A stretch of 64,000 bases of DNA from Sphingomonas alba. GTDB taxonomy: Bacteria; Pseudomonadota; Alphaproteobacteria; Sphingomonadales; Sphingomonadaceae. The DNA is taken from positions 1,550,001 to 1,614,000 of the forward strand of contig NZ_JAMGBD010000001.1 of NCBI RefSeq assembly GCF_023516555.1. Direction: 5' to 3'. A model generated the notes under the pieces. The model was given only the letters and a program-made list of their open reading frames with translations. It was not told where the DNA came from and searched no databases. Every line of letters starts with the position of its first letter. Position 1 is the stretch's first letter. Shown one piece after another: positions 35,766 through 44,003 of this stretch. Both the position numbers and the translations under genes were made by a program.

Positions 35766-37058
35766 TTATTGCATCGGGATCGGCCGGCCCTCGACCATTA
35801 CGTATGCGACGCGAGTAACGGCCGAAGGGTCGGTCAGCGGATCGCCGTCAACCGCGACGAGGTCTGCCGCCTTGCCGGCGTCCAGGGTACCGGTCTCGCC
35901 CGACAAATTCATCAGGTCGGGCCCACCCTTGGTCGCGGCGATGAGCGCATCGCGGGGGGTCATGCCGCCCTTGCTGACCATCAGGCCGACCTCCTGGGCC
36001 GCTTCCTTGTGCGGCGCAACGGCGCTGTCAGTGCCGAGCGCGATCTTGACGCCATTCCGATAGGCAAGGTTGAGGCCCCGGCCCCAAATGGAGAGCGTCT
36101 CACGCGCCTTGGCCTCGCTGGCCGGCGCCAGCTTGCCGGTGCCGAGCAGGCGATTGACGCCACTGAAGGCGAGGAGCGTCGCCGAGAAATAGGTGCCATG
36201 TGCCTTCATGGCTTTCGCGCCGGCCTCGTCGAGGAATGTGCCGTGCTCGATCGAGTCGACGCCGGCGTTCGTGGCGGCCAGGATACCGCCCGCACCGTGT
36301 GCATGGGCCGCGGCTTTCAGGTGCATGGCGTGCGCCATGTCGACGATCGCCTTCATCTCCTCATTGGTGAAATGCTGCTCCAGGCCCATGGCGCCGGGAT
36401 CGAGGACACCGCCGGTGGCGTGGAACTTGATGACGTCGACGCCTGCCGCCGCCAGCTCGCGAACGACCTTCTGGCACTCCGTCGGGCCGGTACAGACGGT
36501 CGGATTCAAGTGAGCTTCATTGACCGCCTCTGCCAATTCGGGCGGCAAGCTCGTGGCCGCGTCACCGTGCCCGCCGATGATAGACAAGGCGTTGCCTGAA
36601 ACCTTGACCCGAGGGCCGGGGAAGCGGCCTTCGGCGATCGCGTCGCGGACGGCGATGACGGCGGACGTATCGCCGCCAAGATCGCGGACGGTGGTGAAGC
36701 CGGCTCGGGCCATTTCCAAGGCGTGGGTCAGACCGACCGTTGTGGCATAGGGGTTGGAGTATTTCTGGGTGAAGCCTTGGTACCAAGGCTCGCCGGAGTT
36801 GCTGGTCAAATGAACGTGGACGTCGGTCATGCCGGGCATGACGGTCTTGCTGCGCATATCGACGACGATGGCGCCGGCCGGGGCAGTGGCGCCGTTCTCG
36901 ATGCGGGCGATGCGGCCGTTCTCGACGATGACAGTGGAGGGGCCGCGCTCCGGTTGAGCAGCGTCGACAATCAGGCGGCCGGCCTGGATGGCATAGGTTT
37001 CGGCGGACACTGCAGTAGATTGCAAGATCGCAGCGGCGACGATGATGGCTCGGAACAT
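35766..37058 (-). CDS. Exported amidohydrolase (imidazolonepropionase/prolidase-like)
   Basis: A 430-residue metal-dependent hydrolase with a signal peptide (cleavage near TAVSA, residue 19). Metal-site motifs are visible: TDVHVHLTSN (about 79), the lysine in VIKFHATGG, AHAHGAGG, the SIEHGTF histidine and GTDSAVAPH. This is the amidohydrolase subgroup of secreted Xaa-Pro dipeptidase-like enzymes common in sphingomonads and Xanthomonas. Its substrate, probably a peptide, is not determined. A terminator separates it from the converging cold-shock gene. Confidence 0.88.
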   Translation of the reverse strand: MFRAIIVAAAILQSTAVSAETYAIQAGRLIVDAAQPERGPSTVIVENGRIARIENGATAPAGAIVVDMRSKTVMPGMTDVHVHLTSNSGEPWYQGFTQKYSNPYATTVGLTHALEMARAGFTTVRDLGGDTSAVIAVRDAIAEGRFPGPRVKVSGNALSIIGGHGDAATSLPPELAEAVNEAHLNPTVCTGPTECQKVVRELAAAGVDVIKFHATGGVLDPGAMGLEQHFTNEEMKAIVDMAHAMHLKAAAHAHGAGGILAATNAGVDSIEHGTFLDEAGAKAMKAHGTYFSATLLAFSGVNRLLGTGKLAPASEAKARETLSIWGRGLNLAYRNGVKIALGTDSAVAPHKEAAQEVGLMVSKGGMTPRDALIAATKGGPDLMNLSGETGTLDAGKAADLVAVDGDPLTDPSAVTRVAYVMVEGRPIPMQ

Positions 37059-37102
37059 GGCACTCCCCCGTAGGATTTGCGGGGGACACTAGCGGCGGCG
37101 AT

Positions 37103-38701
37103 TCAAGTGACAAGCGCCAACAATGTGGCAATCTGGTCGGCCTCGTGCGCGTGTTTGTCGTCGCGGATACGCGAAATGCGCGGGAATCGCATCGCCAGGC
37201 CCGATTTGTGCCGCTTGCTCAAATGGATGGAATCGAAGGCGACCTCGAGAACGAGGCTCTTTTCGACCTCGCGGACCGGGCCGAATCGCTGGACGGTGTG
37301 CGTGCGGACGAAGCGGTCGAGCCACTTCAGCTCCTCGTCGGTGAAGCCGAAATAGGCCTTGCCGACCGGCAGCAACTCCTGGGCGTCAGTCCAGCAGCCA
37401 AAGGTGAAGTCGCTGTAGAAGCTGGATCGCTTCCCCGAACCGCGCTGCGCATACATGAGCACGCAGTCGGCGGTCAGGGGATCACGCTTCCACTTGTACC
37501 ACAGCCCCGCCTTGCGGCCGGACGTGTAGGGACTGTCGCGACGCTTCAGCATCATGCCTTCGATGGCGGCATCGCGGGCGGACAGTCGCATGTCTTCAAG
37601 CGTTGCGAAGTCGGGCGCCTCGATCAGTGAACTGAGGTCGAAACGGTGGGAGTCGAGCTCTCCGACGAACCGTTCGAGCCGTGACCGTCGTTCGAACCAG
37701 GGCAAGGCGCGGAGGTCTTCATGGCCGTCGAAGAGGATATCATAGAGGCGGACGAACGCCGGATATTCGCCGAGCATTTTGTTCGAGACATTCTTGCGGC
37801 CGAGGCGCTGCTGGAGGGCGTTGAAGCTCGCGGCGGCGCCGCCATGCTCCTCCGCGCCCTGGCCGGCGCCGCGTACGAGCAGCTCGCCATCGACGACACC
37901 GCGCGTCGCGAAGGCCTCGGCGATTTCGGGAAAGCTGTGACTGATGTCGTCGCCGGTGCGGCTGTAGACACGGGTTTCGCTGCCGGCATGGGAGATCTGG
38001 ACGCGGATGCCGTCCCATTTCCACTCGGCGGCGAAGTCGTCGAGGCTGACTCGCAGGTCCTCAAGCGGCAAAGCGAGCATGAACGGCCGGAAGAGCGGCA
38101 TGTCTTCGGCCGACGGCTGCTCGCCGCGTCCTTCGGCCCAGTCGAACAGCTCGGCATAGGGCGGCTTGAGCCCGTGCCAGACTTCCTCGACTGCCTCGAC
38201 ATCGAGGCCGAAGGCGTCCGCAAAGGCCTGCTTGGCGAGGCGCGCGGAAATGCCGACCCGGAGCGCGCCGGTCGCCAGTTTGATGATTGCGAACCGGCCG
38301 GAGACGTCGAGATGGTCGAGCATCCGCGCTAGGACGGCGGGAGCGTCGACGCGGCTGGACTGCTGCAGCCGGTCGACGGCGTCGAAAAGCCGGATGGTGC
38401 CGTCGTCGAGGTCGGGCGGCTCCCCTTCCGGCACAGGCCAGAGCAGCGAGAGCGTCTCGGCCATGTCGCCGACATAGTCGCGGCTCATCGACAGAAGGAC
38501 GGGGTCGATGCGGTCTTCGGCCATGGCGCGAACCTGGGCCGGCTTCACCGCCTTGATGTCGAGGGTGCCGGTCATGGCGGCGAGCGCAAGACCGCGGTCG
38601 GGGTCGGGTGTTTCCTTCAGGTAGTCACCGATCAGGCGCAGCTTGGCGTTGCGCGAACGCGTGTAGACGAGATCGTCGAGCAGCTGTGAAAAAGCGCGCA
38701 C
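37103..38701 (-). CDS. ATP-dependent DNA ligase
   Basis: A 532-residue ATP-dependent ligase. The adenylation motif EWKWDGIRVQ carries the nucleotide-bound lysine (motif I), with VVDGELLV (III), EGMMLKRRDSPY (IV) and WYKWKRDP (V) following. An N-terminal helical DNA-binding domain (residues 1-200) and a C-terminal OB domain complete it. This is the class usually encoded beside a Lhr-like helicase, a metallo-beta-lactamase exonuclease and a phosphoesterase; none of those is here. The start is GTG 38701. The replicative NAD ligase would be elsewhere. Confidence 0.93.
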   Translation of the reverse strand: MRAFSQLLDDLVYTRSRNAKLRLIGDYLKETPDPDRGLALAAMTGTLDIKAVKPAQVRAMAEDRIDPVLLSMSRDYVGDMAETLSLLWPVPEGEPPDLDDGTIRLFDAVDRLQQSSRVDAPAVLARMLDHLDVSGRFAIIKLATGALRVGISARLAKQAFADAFGLDVEAVEEVWHGLKPPYAELFDWAEGRGEQPSAEDMPLFRPFMLALPLEDLRVSLDDFAAEWKWDGIRVQISHAGSETRVYSRTGDDISHSFPEIAEAFATRGVVDGELLVRGAGQGAEEHGGAAASFNALQQRLGRKNVSNKMLGEYPAFVRLYDILFDGHEDLRALPWFERRSRLERFVGELDSHRFDLSSLIEAPDFATLEDMRLSARDAAIEGMMLKRRDSPYTSGRKAGLWYKWKRDPLTADCVLMYAQRGSGKRSSFYSDFTFGCWTDAQELLPVGKAYFGFTDEELKWLDRFVRTHTVQRFGPVREVEKSLVLEVAFDSIHLSKRHKSGLAMRFPRISRIRDDKHAHEADQIATLLALVT

Positions 38702-38735
38702 CGCGCCTTAATGCACGAATCGCGCGAGAGATGCC

Positions 38736-39044
38736 TTAGTGGAGGCGGACCGCGAGGGCGGCGAGGATGGTCTGGCAGTCGGCAGGCGATTCGCTGTCGA
38801 GGGCTTCGCCAAAATGTTCGAGGCAGGATGCAGTGGCGACGCGGTGGCCCGGAAGCAGCGCCAGCTGGGCCGAGCATTGGGCGAGGCGCTCAAGGACGGC
38901 CATTCCGTTGGCGGCGGCCATTTCGCGGATCTCGTCCATGCGCTGGTAGACATCGAGCGGCGACAGGCGCGCCGCGGTGCGCTGAATATTGGCGATGCGC
39001 TCGCCCAGCTGTCCACGGACCAGTTTGATCGAATCAGTCGCCAT
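38736..39044 (-). CDS. Conserved hypothetical small helical protein
   Basis: I do not recognise this 102-residue protein. It is probably alpha-helical and cytoplasmic, with a positively charged N-terminus (MATDSIKLVRGQLGERI), the DVYQRMDEIREMAA helix and three cysteines in the C-terminal half. ATG 39044 was chosen because the preceding frame (to 39206) runs into the rpmG promoter region. It lies 34 bases upstream of the DNA ligase gene on the same strand and could be co-transcribed with it. Confidence 0.7.
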   Translation of the reverse strand: MATDSIKLVRGQLGERIANIQRTAARLSPLDVYQRMDEIREMAAANGMAVLERLAQCSAQLALLPGHRVATASCLEHFGEALDSESPADCQTILAALAVRLH

Positions 39045-39190
39045 AACGATTGGAAGTTCACCCAAATTGGTTAACGACCTCTCAAAGCCGTGCTTTGCTT
39101 GACAAAAGTGGCTCCGGGCGTCATTGGGCGGCGCGTTCGAGCGGCGCATGACGCCGCTTTTTGATTTTTCAGCTTTCAGGATTTCTCGCG

Positions 39191-39358
39191 ATGGCCAAGC
39201 CGGCAACCGTCAAGATCAAGCTCGTCAGCACTGCCGACACCGGCTTCTTCTATGTCACCAAGAAGAACCCGCGCAACCAAACCGAGAAGATGAGCTTCCG
39301 CAAGTACGACCCGGTCGCGCGCAAGCACGTCGAGTTCAAGGAAGCGAAGATCAAGTAA
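39191..39358 (+). CDS. rpmG: Large-subunit ribosomal protein L33 (bL33)
   Basis: A 55-residue ribosomal protein of the large subunit. The sequence [19 protein letters not shown], then [22 protein letters not shown], is that of proteobacterial bL33. It is the zinc-free form: the paired CXXC cysteines of the C+ paralogue are absent. ATG 39191 was chosen because bL33 proteins begin MAK. It is monocistronic here, without rpmB. Confidence 0.97.
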   Translation: MAKPATVKIKLVSTADTGFFYVTKKNPRNQTEKMSFRKYDPVARKHVEFKEAKIK

Positions 39359-39459
39359 GCACCTAAGCGCAGCGAGAGGATTGCGAAGCAATCGTCGAGT
39401 AGCGCGAAGAGAGTGCGAACGGCCGGCCGACCGCCGGCCTCTTGGCCGAGCGGATCGAC

Positions 39460-39480
39460 GTCACGAATTCACTTCGTGAC
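39460..39480 (+). other. Hairpin downstream of rpmG
   Basis: GTCACGAA and TTCGTGAC form a perfect 8-bp stem around TTCAC. It lies in the 179-base gap after rpmG, just before a copy of the palindromic repeat. No T-run follows. Confidence 0.55.
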
Positions 39481-39502
39481 TGCCCTTCAACAAGAACAAC
39501 CG

Positions 39503-39527
39503 GGTTCCCGCTTTCGCGGGAATGACG
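39503..39527 (-). repeat. Palindromic intergenic repeat (hairpin), copy 2
   Basis: The reverse complement of the element at 9378-9403, differing by about two bases. It forms TTCCCGC-TTTC-GCGGGAA and lies 11 bases behind the stop of the response-regulator gene. Confidence 0.8.
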
Positions 39528-39537
39528 AGTCTTGGGG

Positions 39538-39942
39538 CTACGCCCCTTGCGGCGTCGGCGCCTGCGCCAGCTGGTTCCTGCCGGCCAGCAAGTCCTCGAC
39601 AGTTTCAGCGAAGCGAACCACGGAAATCGGTTTGGCGACATAGGCCTGCGCCCCGGCGGCGCGGATGCGCTCGTCGTCACCGACGCCCGAATAGGCCGTG
39701 ACGGCCATGATCGGTACGTCCTTTAGCTCATCGTCCTTGCGGATCATCTCCATCAGTTCGAGCCCGGTAACATGCGGAAGCTGGATGTCGGTGATGACAA
39801 GGTCAGGCTTGAAGTTGCGGGCCGCTTCGAGCGCGTCGCGGCTGTCGAGCACACCTTCCGGCTCGTGGCCGTGCGCGGCGAGGAGGTCGCAGAACAGCTT
39901 GATGTTCAGCGCATTGTCCTCGACAACCAAGATCTTCGCCAA
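39538..39942 (-). CDS. DivK-like single-domain response regulator
   Basis: A 134-residue receiver-only regulator. The phosphoacceptor is the Asp in LVITDIQLPHVTG (about residue 52), with the acid pair VVEDN near the start, the threonine/serine AVTAYS and the lysine VAKPIS. It closely resembles DivK (ILVVEDNALNIKLFCDLL), an essential cell-cycle regulator in Caulobacter. A TTG at 39942 is the likely start because AGGGGAAAAGG precedes it and the family begins there; the in-frame ATG 39978 would overlap the divergent gene's own start. The C-terminal tail (about 10 residues) is extra. Confidence 0.88.
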   Translation of the reverse strand: MAKILVVEDNALNIKLFCDLLAAHGHEPEGVLDSRDALEAARNFKPDLVITDIQLPHVTGLELMEMIRKDDELKDVPIMAVTAYSGVGDDERIRAAGAQAYVAKPISVVRFAETVEDLLAGRNQLAQAPTPQGA

Positions 39943-39976
39943 ACCTTTTCCCCTGTTGGTTGCAACAAAATAAGCC

Positions 39977-40240
39977 ATGAATGGCGCAACGCACAATGAC
40001 GCCGAAACGCTGGCACTTTCCGCGCTCGCCGCGACGCTCACTGACGAACGGCGCGCGGAGAGGTTCCTGTCGCTGACCGGACTGTCTCCGGATGGGATAA
40101 GATCGCGGATCGGCGATCCGTCGCTCCTGGCGGCTTGCATTACGTTCCTGGAAGCGCATGAGCCCGACCTCATTGCCGTCGCCGAAGATATCGGCGTCAA
40201 GCCGGAGGACCTTTTGCGCGCCAAGGCCGAACTCGAATGA
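39977..40240 (+). CDS. DUF3572 family protein
   Basis: An 87-residue helical protein of the DUF3572 family, found mainly in alphaproteobacteria and often beside divK. The pattern ERFLSLTGLSPDGIRSRIGD, broken by the family turn, then LAACITFLEAHEPDL is typical. Its function is unknown. It is divergent from the response-regulator gene and overlaps the next gene by 4 bases (ATGA), so it begins a three-gene coupled unit with the HAD and SDR genes. Confidence 0.75.
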   Translation: MNGATHNDAETLALSALAATLTDERRAERFLSLTGLSPDGIRSRIGDPSLLAACITFLEAHEPDLIAVAEDIGVKPEDLLRAKAELE

Positions 40241-40851
40241 ACCGCCCGCTCCTCATCACCGACTGCGACGAGGTGCTGCTGCACATGGTCGCGCACTTCC
40301 AGGACTGGCTGGACGAAGAGCATGACATCAACTTCGCTTTCGAGACGGGGGACTTCGCGGAGGCGCTGACCTATCGCCACAATGGTGAGGTGGTTGAGCG
40401 TGACCGGGTCTGGCCGCTGCTCACCGACTTTTTCCGCGGCGCGATGCACCGCCAGACGCTGACGCCAGGTGCGCTGGAGGCGCTCGGCCGGATCGGCGAG
40501 GTCGCGGACATCGTCATTCTCACCAATCTTGGCGATGAGGCGCATGGCTGGCGCGTCGAGCAGCTGGCGGCGCATGGCATCGCCCACGAGGTGGTCTGCA
40601 ACCAGGGCGGCAAGGGCGTTCCGGCCCGAGCGATCATCCAGCGGCACAGCGCGACTGCATCTGTTTTTGTCGACGATTTGCCGGTCCATCATGCCTCGGT
40701 CGCCAAGCATTCGCCGGATACCTGGCGGCTGCACATGGTCGCGGAGCCACGGCTGGCGCCGGCCGTGCCGGTTGCCGCAGAGGCGCACGCCCGCATCGAC
40801 GATTGGCCGACCGCCACGGACTGGATTCTTGAAAGGTTGAAGAGCGCATGA
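40237..40851 (+). CDS. HAD-superfamily hydrolase
   Basis: A 204-residue haloacid dehalogenase-type protein. Motif I is TDCDEVLL (Asp nucleophile near residue 8), motif II is VILTNL (about 90), motif III is the lysine in NQGGKG and motif IV is VFVDDLP. The family acts on small phosphate esters; the cap is small, so a low-molecular-weight substrate is likely. It overlaps both neighbours by 4 bases, showing coupled translation. Nothing identifies the substrate. Confidence 0.8.
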   Translation: MNRPLLITDCDEVLLHMVAHFQDWLDEEHDINFAFETGDFAEALTYRHNGEVVERDRVWPLLTDFFRGAMHRQTLTPGALEALGRIGEVADIVILTNLGDEAHGWRVEQLAAHGIAHEVVCNQGGKGVPARAIIQRHSATASVFVDDLPVHHASVAKHSPDTWRLHMVAEPRLAPAVPVAAEAHARIDDWPTATDWILERLKSA

Positions 40852-41594
40852 CCAAGACCATCCTCATCACCGGCGCGACCTCGGGCTTCGGCCGGGCGGC
40901 AGCGCGCAAGTTCGCGGGCGGCGGTTGGCGCGTGATCGGCACCGGGCGGCGGGCCGAGCGGCTGCGCGAGCTGCAGGACGAGCTCGGCGAAAATTTCCTG
41001 CCGCTTGAAGTCGACATGCGCGACAAGGAAGCGGTCGCGGGCCTCGCAAAGCTGTCCGCGCCATGGGGCGACATTGACCTTTTGCTCAACAATGCCGGGC
41101 TGGCGCCGCCGACGACCCCGCTTCCGGACACCGACTGGGACCGGATCGAGGAGGTTATCGACACCAATGTGAACGGCCTGGTCGCCTTGACCCGGGCGCT
41201 GCTGCCCAAGCTGGTCGAACGCAAGGGTCAGATCATCAACCTTTCGTCGGTAGCGGGCACCTATCCGTACAAAGGCGGCGCGGTTTACGCCGGGACCAAG
41301 GCCTTCGTGCGCCAGTTCAGCCTCGACCTTCGCTGCGACCTGCAGGGGACCGGCGTGCGCGTGACCTCGGTCGAGCCGGGGATGGCGGAGACGGAGTTCA
41401 CGCTCGTCCGCACGGGCGGCGACCAGGCGGCGTCGGACGCGCTTTATTCGAACATGGCGCCGATGACGGCCGAGGACCATGCCGATCTCTTCTGGTGGCT
41501 GGCAACCCTGCCGCCGCATCTCAACATCAACTCGATCGAGCTGATGCCGGTCAGCCAGAGCTGGGCTGGCTTCTCGGTCGAGCGGCAAGGTTGA
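40848..41594 (+). CDS. Short-chain dehydrogenase/reductase (YdfG-like)
   Basis: A 248-residue classical SDR. The cofactor site is TGATSGFG (about residue 8), with the NNAG motif near 84, catalytic Ser in LSSVAGTYPY and the YAGTK pair near 151. The arginine pair after the second strand (GRRAER) favours NADP. It resembles YdfG, an NADP-dependent dehydrogenase of 3-hydroxy acids and serine. It is the third gene of the DUF3572-HAD-SDR unit; the downstream inverted-repeat element ends the unit. Confidence 0.9.
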   Translation: MTKTILITGATSGFGRAAARKFAGGGWRVIGTGRRAERLRELQDELGENFLPLEVDMRDKEAVAGLAKLSAPWGDIDLLLNNAGLAPPTTPLPDTDWDRIEEVIDTNVNGLVALTRALLPKLVERKGQIINLSSVAGTYPYKGGAVYAGTKAFVRQFSLDLRCDLQGTGVRVTSVEPGMAETEFTLVRTGGDQAASDALYSNMAPMTAEDHADLFWWLATLPPHLNINSIELMPVSQSWAGFSVERQG

Positions 41595-41607
41595 GTCACA
41601 AACTCTC

Positions 41608-41682
41608 GTTCGTCCTGAGCGAAGTCGAAGGGCGTATGTTCGGCGGTTGTGCCAGCGCCCTTCGACTACGCTCAGGACGAGC
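41608..41682. repeat. Large inverted-repeat element
   Basis: CGTCCTGAGCGAAGTCGAAG in the left arm (41611-41630) is matched by CTTCGACTACGCTCAGGACG in the right arm (41660-41679), with one or two mismatches and a roughly 25-base spacer. Elements with this core recur in many sphingomonad genomes. As RNA it would fold into a long hairpin behind the SDR gene. Confidence 0.8.
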
Positions 41683-41733
41683 GGGTGGGTTGGGGGTTGA
41701 CCCAAAACCTGTCGGAGTGCACCGGCACCGCCC

Positions 41734-42195
41734 ATGAGCATTGACCAGCGCATTGCCGAGCTCGGCATCACCCTTCCCACGCCCGCGGCCCCGGTCGCTT
41801 CCTATGTCCCGGCGGTCGAGGCCAATGGCCTGCTGCACATTTCGGGACAGATCAGCTTCGCCGAGGATGGCAGCCTGATTACTGGGCGGCTTGGCGAAGG
41901 TCTCGACCTCGAGGCGGGCACTGCCGCCGCGCGCCGTTGCGGAATCATGCTGCTGGCGCAGATGAAGGCAGCGCTTGGCACGCTGGACCGCGTCGAGCGG
42001 GTCGTGAAGCTGGGCGTATTCGTCAACAGCCATGGCGATTTCACCGACCAGCCGAAGGTCGCCAATGGCGCGTCCGAGCTGATGCAGGACGTGTTCGGCG
42101 AGGCCGGGCGTCACGCCCGCTCCGCCGTCGGCGTTCCGGTGCTGCCACTTGGCGTGGCCGTCGAGGTCGATGCGATCGTCCAGGTCCGTAGCTGA
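41734..42195 (+). CDS. RidA family protein
   Basis: A 153-residue member of the RidA (YjgF/Rid) family, enamine/imine deaminases that remove reactive 2-aminoacrylate-type intermediates. The opening SIDQRIAELGITLPTPAAP belongs to the long Rid subgroup. The family arginine and glutamate are not fully assured here, so the catalytic activity is uncertain. The conserved HARSAVGVPVLPLGVAVEV end is present. The glycerophosphodiesterase gene begins 5 bases after the stop, so the two are co-transcribed. Confidence 0.88.
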   Translation: MSIDQRIAELGITLPTPAAPVASYVPAVEANGLLHISGQISFAEDGSLITGRLGEGLDLEAGTAAARRCGIMLLAQMKAALGTLDRVERVVKLGVFVNSHGDFTDQPKVANGASELMQDVFGEAGRHARSAVGVPVLPLGVAVEVDAIVQVRS

Positions 42196-42199
42196 CCCG

Positions 42200-42880
42200 T
42201 TGGAGCCGGGCCCCAAGGGGTTCGCGCATCGGGGGCTGCATTATGGTGCGGGATTCCCGGAAAACAGCCTGATTGCCTTTGCAGGTGCGCTCGAAATGGG
42301 CGCAGGGATTGAGTGCGACTTGCGGTTGACCCGGGATGACCACGTGGTCGTCTTCCATGACAAAGACGCAATGCGCCTGTGCGCAAGCCCGATGCGGATC
42401 GGGACAAGCAGTCTTGCCGAGCTGGGCCGGCTGCGGCTTGGCGACGGGCCGATCCCGACCCTGGAGAGCTTGTTGAAGCTGGTCGACGGGAGGGCGCCGC
42501 TGCTGCTTGAGGTGAAGGTCGACGGAGACATTTGGCGCTGGGCGCCAGCGCTGAAGCGCGCTTTGGCGGACTATCGTGGCGCTTTCGGGGTGATGAGTTT
42601 CGATCCACGCGTGTCGCGATTGATGAAGACGAATTTGCCTGAGGTACGGCGGGGACTGGTGGTCAGGGACCGGTTGCCAGCGTGGAAGAGATACTGGGCG
42701 ATGTGGCTCGCCGATCCGCAGTTCCTGGCTGTTGAGACTGCGGCGCTCGGGAAGGCCTGGGTCGAAAGAGCGAGGCGGCGGATGCCGGTCTATAGCTGGA
42801 CGGTGCGGAGCCAGGAGCTGCGGCGGAAAGCAGAGGTTCACGCCGATGCCGCTATTTGGGAGGGCGATGGCCGACCGTGA
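42200..42880 (+). CDS. Glycerophosphodiester phosphodiesterase
   Basis: A 226-residue GDPD-family TIM barrel that hydrolyses glycerophosphodiesters to glycerol 3-phosphate and an alcohol. The key residues are in FAHRGLHYGAGFPENSLIAF (catalytic His and the metal Glu-Asn), IECDLRLTRDDHVVVFHD (metal and second catalytic His) and LLLEVKVD. No signal peptide is visible, so it acts in the cytoplasm. The start is probably TTG 42200; ATG 42170, inside the RidA gene, is an alternative. It overlaps the next gene. Confidence 0.85.
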   Translation: MEPGPKGFAHRGLHYGAGFPENSLIAFAGALEMGAGIECDLRLTRDDHVVVFHDKDAMRLCASPMRIGTSSLAELGRLRLGDGPIPTLESLLKLVDGRAPLLLEVKVDGDIWRWAPALKRALADYRGAFGVMSFDPRVSRLMKTNLPEVRRGLVVRDRLPAWKRYWAMWLADPQFLAVETAALGKAWVERARRRMPVYSWTVRSQELRRKAEVHADAAIWEGDGRP

Positions 42881-44003
42881 AAGCTTGGGTGTTGCGCGTA
42901 TCGCGCCGGGCGTTGCCACGCTCGACGCGGCGCAATGGAATGCGCTTGCCGAGAAGGACGATCCGTTCCTCAGCCATGCCTTCCTGAGCGCGCTGGAAGA
43001 TTCGGGCAGCGTCGGCGAGGGCACGGGCTGGACGGCCGCACCGATTGTCGTCGAGGGCGCGGACGGCACGATTGCCGCCGCCGCTCCGGCCTATCTGAAG
43101 AGCCACAGCCAGGGCGAATATGTCTTCGACCATGGCTGGGCGGAGGCCTTTGAGCGGGCGGCTGGGCGTTATTACCCAAAACTGCAGGTTGCGGTGCCGT
43201 TCACGCCCGTGCCCGGGCGGCGGTTGCTGGGCGGGTCGCGGCAGGCGTTGCTGGCGGCGATTGAAGCGGTCGTGACCCAGAACGGATTGTCGTCGGCGCA
43301 CGCCACTTTTGTCGATGAGGCGGAGGTCGCGGAGTTTGCGGCGCGCGGCTGGCTGGCGCGAAGCGGAATCCAGTTCCACTGGCTCAATCGCGGCTACGGC
43401 AGCTTCGACGATTTCCTTGCCGCGCTATCGAGCCGCAAGCGTAAGCAGATCCGCAAGGAACGGGCGGCAGCGGTCGAGGGGCTGGAGGTTCGGGCATTGC
43501 GCGGGGCCGAGATCGGAGCGGCGGAATGGGATGCCTTCTGGACCTTCTACCAGGACACCGGCTCGCGGAAGTGGGGGCATCCCTACCTGACGCGCGAGTT
43601 CTTCAACTTGCTCGGGCAGCGGATGGGTGAGCAGTGCCTGCTGTTCATGGCTTTGTCCGACGGGCGGCCGATCGGCGGCGCGTTGAACCTGGTTGGGGCC
43701 GATACGCTCTACGGACGCTATTGGGGTGCGGTCGAGGAAGTGCCGTTCCTGCACTTCGAACTCAGCTATTACCGGGCGATCGAATGGGCGATCGATCATG
43801 GGCTGGGTTGCGTGCAGGCTGGAGCGCAGGGCGAGCACAAACTGGCGCGCGGTTACGAGCCGGTGATGACCCGGTCGGCGCATTTCCTGCCCGATCCGGG
43901 GTTCCGGCGGGCGGTGGCGGACTTCCTCGCGCGTGAGGATGAGATGATTGCTGCCGAGCTGGAGTGGTGCCGGACGGCTTTGCCTTATCGGTCTTCGGAA
44001 TAG
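42846..44003 (+). CDS. GNAT/FemAB-like acyltransferase (PF04339 family)
   Basis: A 385-residue protein made of two GNAT-like halves, of the PF04339 group (formerly DUF482), linked to peptidoglycan or other aminoacyl-type transfers. Typical segments are WNALAEKDDPFLSHAFLSAL, then QVAVPFTPVPGRRLL, the RKRKQIRKERAA helix, and WGHPYLTREFF. ATG 42846 is chosen because AGAGG lies 9 bases upstream; ATG 42867 is the alternative, with a poorly spaced site. Either overlaps the GDPD gene. It converges on the peptidase gene with a 19-base overlap. The substrate is unknown. Confidence 0.82.
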   Translation: MPLFGRAMADRESLGVARIAPGVATLDAAQWNALAEKDDPFLSHAFLSALEDSGSVGEGTGWTAAPIVVEGADGTIAAAAPAYLKSHSQGEYVFDHGWAEAFERAAGRYYPKLQVAVPFTPVPGRRLLGGSRQALLAAIEAVVTQNGLSSAHATFVDEAEVAEFAARGWLARSGIQFHWLNRGYGSFDDFLAALSSRKRKQIRKERAAAVEGLEVRALRGAEIGAAEWDAFWTFYQDTGSRKWGHPYLTREFFNLLGQRMGEQCLLFMALSDGRPIGGALNLVGADTLYGRYWGAVEEVPFLHFELSYYRAIEWAIDHGLGCVQAGAQGEHKLARGYEPVMTRSAHFLPDPGFRRAVADFLAREDEMIAAELEWCRTALPYRSSE

